Positions 43,555 through 46,403 of a stretch of 46,403 bases of DNA are shown one piece after another. This stretch comes from Clostridium sp. CAG:793 (lineage in GTDB: Bacteria; Bacillota; Clostridia; TANB77; CAG-508), in assembly GCA_000433915.1 (NCBI GenBank), contig HF993646.1:1-46403 (forward strand), read 5' to 3'. Positions within the stretch are counted from its first letter, which is position 1, and each line of letters begins with the position of its first letter. The position numbers and the translations under genes were made by a program. Under the pieces are notes generated by a model. That model did no database searches and was not told where the DNA came from. It saw only the letters and a program-made list of their open reading frames with translations.

Positions 43555-44808
43555 ATGCAAAGAATTATTGAATGTGATGTTGCAGTAATTGGTGGAGGAG
43601 CAGCTGGTATCGCTGCTGCATTAGGTGCATCAAGAGCTGGGGCAAAAACAGTATTAATTGAAAGAAATCCTTTCTTTGGAGGACAAGCTACAAATTCGCA
43701 AGTAACAGCATATTGTGGTTTCTTCACAAGAGGAGAAAACTATGACCAAGTAGTAATGGGAATAGGAAATGAAGTTTTACAAAGACTTGAAAAGTATGGA
43801 ACAAATATTCATCCACGTCCATCAAAGTCTACAGGAAATGTATCAGTATCTTTTAATCCAGAGTATGTAAAATTAGTAATGGATAAGATGCTAGAGGAAA
43901 GTAATGTTGAATATTATTTACATGCACAAATGTACAGTGTGGTAAATGAATGTGGCGAGATTCAGGAAATCAAGTGTACTGATGACGAAGGAACATTTAT
44001 AGTTAGAGCACAAGCATATGTAGATGCATCAGGAAATGCTAACGTAGTTCACTTCGCTGGAATTAGGACAAATTGGGGTGATGATGAAGGTAAAGTACAA
44101 CAATCATCATTACCATTTAGATTAGACAATTTACCAAAAGTAGAAATTTTAAAATCTGATATTGAAGCTGCATTAGCTAAAGCAAAAGCTGCTGGAATAC
44201 CAATCAAAAAGGAAACAGGTTTAATCATAAAACCTATAGATAGAACTTATGGATATTGCACAATACCAAGTACAATAGTTCCTAACTTATCAGCTGAAAC
44301 ACTTACAAAAACAGAAATGGAATTAAGATCACAAGTTCATGCTTATGTTGAAGCATTCCAGAAATATATGCCTGGATTTGAAAATATAATTGTTTCTCAG
44401 TCTGGACCAGCTGTTGGTATACGTGAAGCAAGAAGAATTATTGGTGATAAAATGCTTAAAGGTGAAGAAATCATCATGGCACCAAAATCAGATGATAGTG
44501 TTGCTCGTGGAGCATGGAGTCCTGAAATGCATAAGAGCAATACAGCAATAAAATATACTCATATTCCAGATAACGAATATTTCTCAATACCATTGGGATG
44601 CTTAAAAGTAAAAGATGCAAGGAATTTATGGGCGGCAGGAAGAACAATTTCTACTGATTCATTAGCTCTTGGTTCTGTAAGAGTTATGGGAACTGGATTT
44701 GCAACTGGTCAAGCAGCTGGTGTTGCAGCAGCATTAACATTAGATAGACCAGAATACGATGTAAAGAAAGTTCAAGAAGAACTATTAAGACAAGGAGCTT
44801 TGATATAA
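43555..44808 (+). CDS. FAD-dependent oxidoreductase (FAD_oxidored family)
   Basis: The protein has 417 residues. The N-terminal dinucleotide fold is CDVAVIGGGAAGIAAALGASRAGAKTVLIERN (GxGxxG then Glu for FAD ribose), followed by FFGGQATNSQVTAYCGFFTRG. The C-terminal FAD contact is LWAAGRTISTDSLALGSVRVMGTGFATGQAAG. The family includes many enzymes of unassigned substrate. The Cys in AYCGF is close to the flavin and may be notable. It is followed 33 bases later by an anion permease gene, which suggests that the substrate is an imported carboxylate or similar anion. The start has AAAGGAGG 6 bases upstream. Confidence 0.82.
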   Translation: MQRIIECDVAVIGGGAAGIAAALGASRAGAKTVLIERNPFFGGQATNSQVTAYCGFFTRGENYDQVVMGIGNEVLQRLEKYGTNIHPRPSKSTGNVSVSFNPEYVKLVMDKMLEESNVEYYLHAQMYSVVNECGEIQEIKCTDDEGTFIVRAQAYVDASGNANVVHFAGIRTNWGDDEGKVQQSSLPFRLDNLPKVEILKSDIEAALAKAKAAGIPIKKETGLIIKPIDRTYGYCTIPSTIVPNLSAETLTKTEMELRSQVHAYVEAFQKYMPGFENIIVSQSGPAVGIREARRIIGDKMLKGEEIIMAPKSDDSVARGAWSPEMHKSNTAIKYTHIPDNEYFSIPLGCLKVKDARNLWAAGRTISTDSLALGSVRVMGTGFATGQAAGVAAALTLDRPEYDVKKVQEELLRQGALI

Positions 44809-44841
44809 ATTTTTATCAGAAGAAGAAAGGAAAAGAAAAAA

Positions 44842-46329
44842 ATGGAAAAAACAAAAGAACAAAAAGCAGCAGATGCCAAATTAGCAAAGAAAAATAAAAA
44901 AGAGCTAATTTGCACAATAATTGCATTTGCAATAATCGCACTATTTTTCATGTTAAAACCACCAGCAGGATTAAGTGCTGATGGAATGAAAGTTTTAGGA
45001 ATATTTGTAGGAATACTATTCTTATGGATAACTGTTGGAATTGGATGGCCAAGTTTGCTATGCGTTGCAGCACTTGCATTTGTACCATCACTTGGAACAA
45101 AAGCTGTATTACAGTCGTCATTTGGTAACGAAACATTTGCATTTTTACTATTTACATTTATGTTTACTTATGCTTTTTCTCAAACAGGATATGTTAAGAA
45201 AATTGCATTAGGATTTGTAACAAGTAGATTTGCAAGAAAATCTCCTTGGAGATTTGCATTCTGTTTCTTTGCAGCCGTATTAATAATTGGTTGTTTTATG
45301 TCACCAACTGTATTATTCTTTGTTATTCTTCCAATATTAGAAGAAATCTATAATATATTGGGACTAAAGAAGGGTGATAAATATGCAAGTATGTTAATGA
45401 TAGGTTTAGTTACATGCACAAGTTTATCATCAGGAATGACACCAATTGCACACGTATTCCCAGTATTATCGATGAATGTATTCAGCAGCTTAGCAGGAAT
45501 GACAATTAACTATGGTCAATATATGTTATATGCTGTACCAACAGGAATATTAATTTTCTTAGCAATGATGTTGGTATTTAAGTTTATAATGAGACCAGAT
45601 ACAAAAGGTCTAAACTTAAAATCAAAAGAATTTGATAAGATGAAAAAAGAAACTGCAAGATCAACATTTGCAGAACAAATAACATTAGTTGTTTTCTTAT
45701 TTGTAATTGCTTTATGGGTATTACCAAGTTTAATCAAAGGAAGCTTATCTACATGGATTAGCAAATTTGGAACAGCAATGCCACCACTACTTGGTATAAT
45801 TATTTTATCAATTATTAAGCAAAACAGAAAACCACTTATCAATTTAAATGAATCAATGGTTAAAGGTGTATCTTGGCCAAGTATAATAATGGTTGCAGCA
45901 ACATTGTCATTAGGATCAGCAATGACTAATAAGGCAATAGGTTTAACAACATTCTTATCAGGCACAATAGCACCAATAACTGCAGGATTAAGTCCAGTAT
46001 TATTAATACTTTTATTTGCTACATGGGCTGGTTTACAATCAAACTTCTCATCACACATGGTTACAGCACAATTAGTTCCAACTTTAGCTGTTCCAGTTGC
46101 TTTAGCTTCTGGTGGAGCATTAAGTGCAGCAGCAATAACAGCTGTTATAGGATTAATTGCAGCAACAGGTTCAGCAGCACCTTCATCAATGCCTTATGTT
46201 GCAGTAGCAGGTTCATCAGGATGGTCTGATTCAAGTAAATTATTGAAATATGGATTATTAATGATGTTAATAATTATATTAATTGCATCTTTTGTAGGAT
46301 ATCCTCTTGCAAATGCAATAATGGGTTAA
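44842..46329 (+). CDS. SLC13/DASS-like anion permease
   Basis: The protein has 495 residues with about 11-12 membrane helices. A Lys-rich N-terminus precedes the first helix. Features of the divalent anion/sodium symporter group are present: an early helix pair, the hairpin-like SPTVLFFVILPILEEI, SSGMTPIAHVFPVLSM in the middle (SNT-type region) and a second inverted copy with LQSNFSSHMVTAQLVPTLAVPVA followed by AATGSAAPSSMPYVAVAG. It probably imports a di- or tricarboxylate or other organic anion with sodium. It is co-transcribed with the FAD oxidoreductase, forming an uptake-plus-redox pair. Confidence 0.8.
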   Translation: MEKTKEQKAADAKLAKKNKKELICTIIAFAIIALFFMLKPPAGLSADGMKVLGIFVGILFLWITVGIGWPSLLCVAALAFVPSLGTKAVLQSSFGNETFAFLLFTFMFTYAFSQTGYVKKIALGFVTSRFARKSPWRFAFCFFAAVLIIGCFMSPTVLFFVILPILEEIYNILGLKKGDKYASMLMIGLVTCTSLSSGMTPIAHVFPVLSMNVFSSLAGMTINYGQYMLYAVPTGILIFLAMMLVFKFIMRPDTKGLNLKSKEFDKMKKETARSTFAEQITLVVFLFVIALWVLPSLIKGSLSTWISKFGTAMPPLLGIIILSIIKQNRKPLINLNESMVKGVSWPSIIMVAATLSLGSAMTNKAIGLTTFLSGTIAPITAGLSPVLLILLFATWAGLQSNFSSHMVTAQLVPTLAVPVALASGGALSAAAITAVIGLIAATGSAAPSSMPYVAVAGSSGWSDSSKLLKYGLLMMLIIILIASFVGYPLANAIMG

Positions 46330-46371
46330 TGAAAATAGTGTTTATAAATAATGTAAAAATAAAGCCAAAAG

Positions 46372-46403
46372 CCGGCAAAGCAGACTATATTGTCTGTTGC
46401 CGG
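46372..46403 (+). terminator. Terminator hairpin running into the window edge
   Basis: CCGGCAA-AG-CAGAC at 46372-46385 pairs with GTCTG-T-TGCCGG at the window end, with a small internal bulge. The T tract would lie just past the end. It lies 42 bases after the permease stop. Confidence 0.6.

Noticed and set aside
45516..46058. 180-residue minus-strand reading frame inside the permease gene
   Set aside because: Same reason: opposite a well-formed membrane protein gene, with low-complexity composition.

Overview
The window is AT-rich DNA from a low-GC Gram-positive bacterium, most likely an uncultured anaerobic gut Clostridia. The reasons are strong AGGAGG-type ribosome binding sites, AGA-dominated arginine usage, an AbrB/SpoVT-type regulator, a dockerin-bearing wall hydrolase, a TagGH-type exporter and a FASII operon with Firmicutes-like genes. 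The genus cannot be named from sequence alone. No rRNA, tRNA, IS element or CRISPR array was seen.

Layout. (1) 1-2340: small accessory genes: the 3' end of an Rpn-type nuclease gene, a phage-like gene of atypical composition, a DUF305-like gene and an abrB-family regulator. (2) 2357-6320: a secreted glucosaminidase/SH3/dockerin protein followed by a membrane-anchored cadherin-like-domain protein. (3) 6391-6862: a divergent XRE repressor and a promoter region carrying candidate operators. (4) 6936-28183: a long co-directional surface-glycan cluster. It holds ribose-5-phosphate isomerase and PRPP synthetase, many GT2/GT4 glycosyltransferases (two of them large fusions), a Wzy-like polymerase/ligase, a TagGH-type ABC exporter, two polyprenyl-phosphate glycosyltransferases with GT-C-type membrane partners, and a WecA/TagO-like initiating transferase. 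(5) 28203-30317: ruvB and a queH-acetyltransferase fusion. (6) 30528-40423: a type II fatty-acid-synthesis operon: acyl ligase, birA, fabD, fabG, fabF, accB, fabZ, accC, accD, accA, fabI. (7) 40553-46329: two unrecognised proteins, then an FAD oxidoreductase paired with an SLC13-type permease.

Most striking observation. Four otherwise intact genes (tagG, a GT-C-type membrane glycosyltransferase, fabD and accD) are each interrupted by one extra nucleotide. In every case the extra base is the C of an in-frame CGG codon. Skipping that C restores the full conserved protein with a glycine (GGN) at the junction. In a by-eye search of all remaining coding sequence I found no other in-frame CGG, except two in the atypical phage-like gene at 469-1080. 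CGU, CGC and CGA are used normally as arginine. The simplest reading is that CGG has no arginine tRNA in this organism and is passed by +1 ribosomal frameshifting, or decoded as a four-base CGGN glycine codon. This would resemble Euplotes or some animal mitochondria, but in a bacterium and affecting essential genes. Assembly error is the main alternative, but it fits poorly because the fabD insertion is not in a homopolymer.
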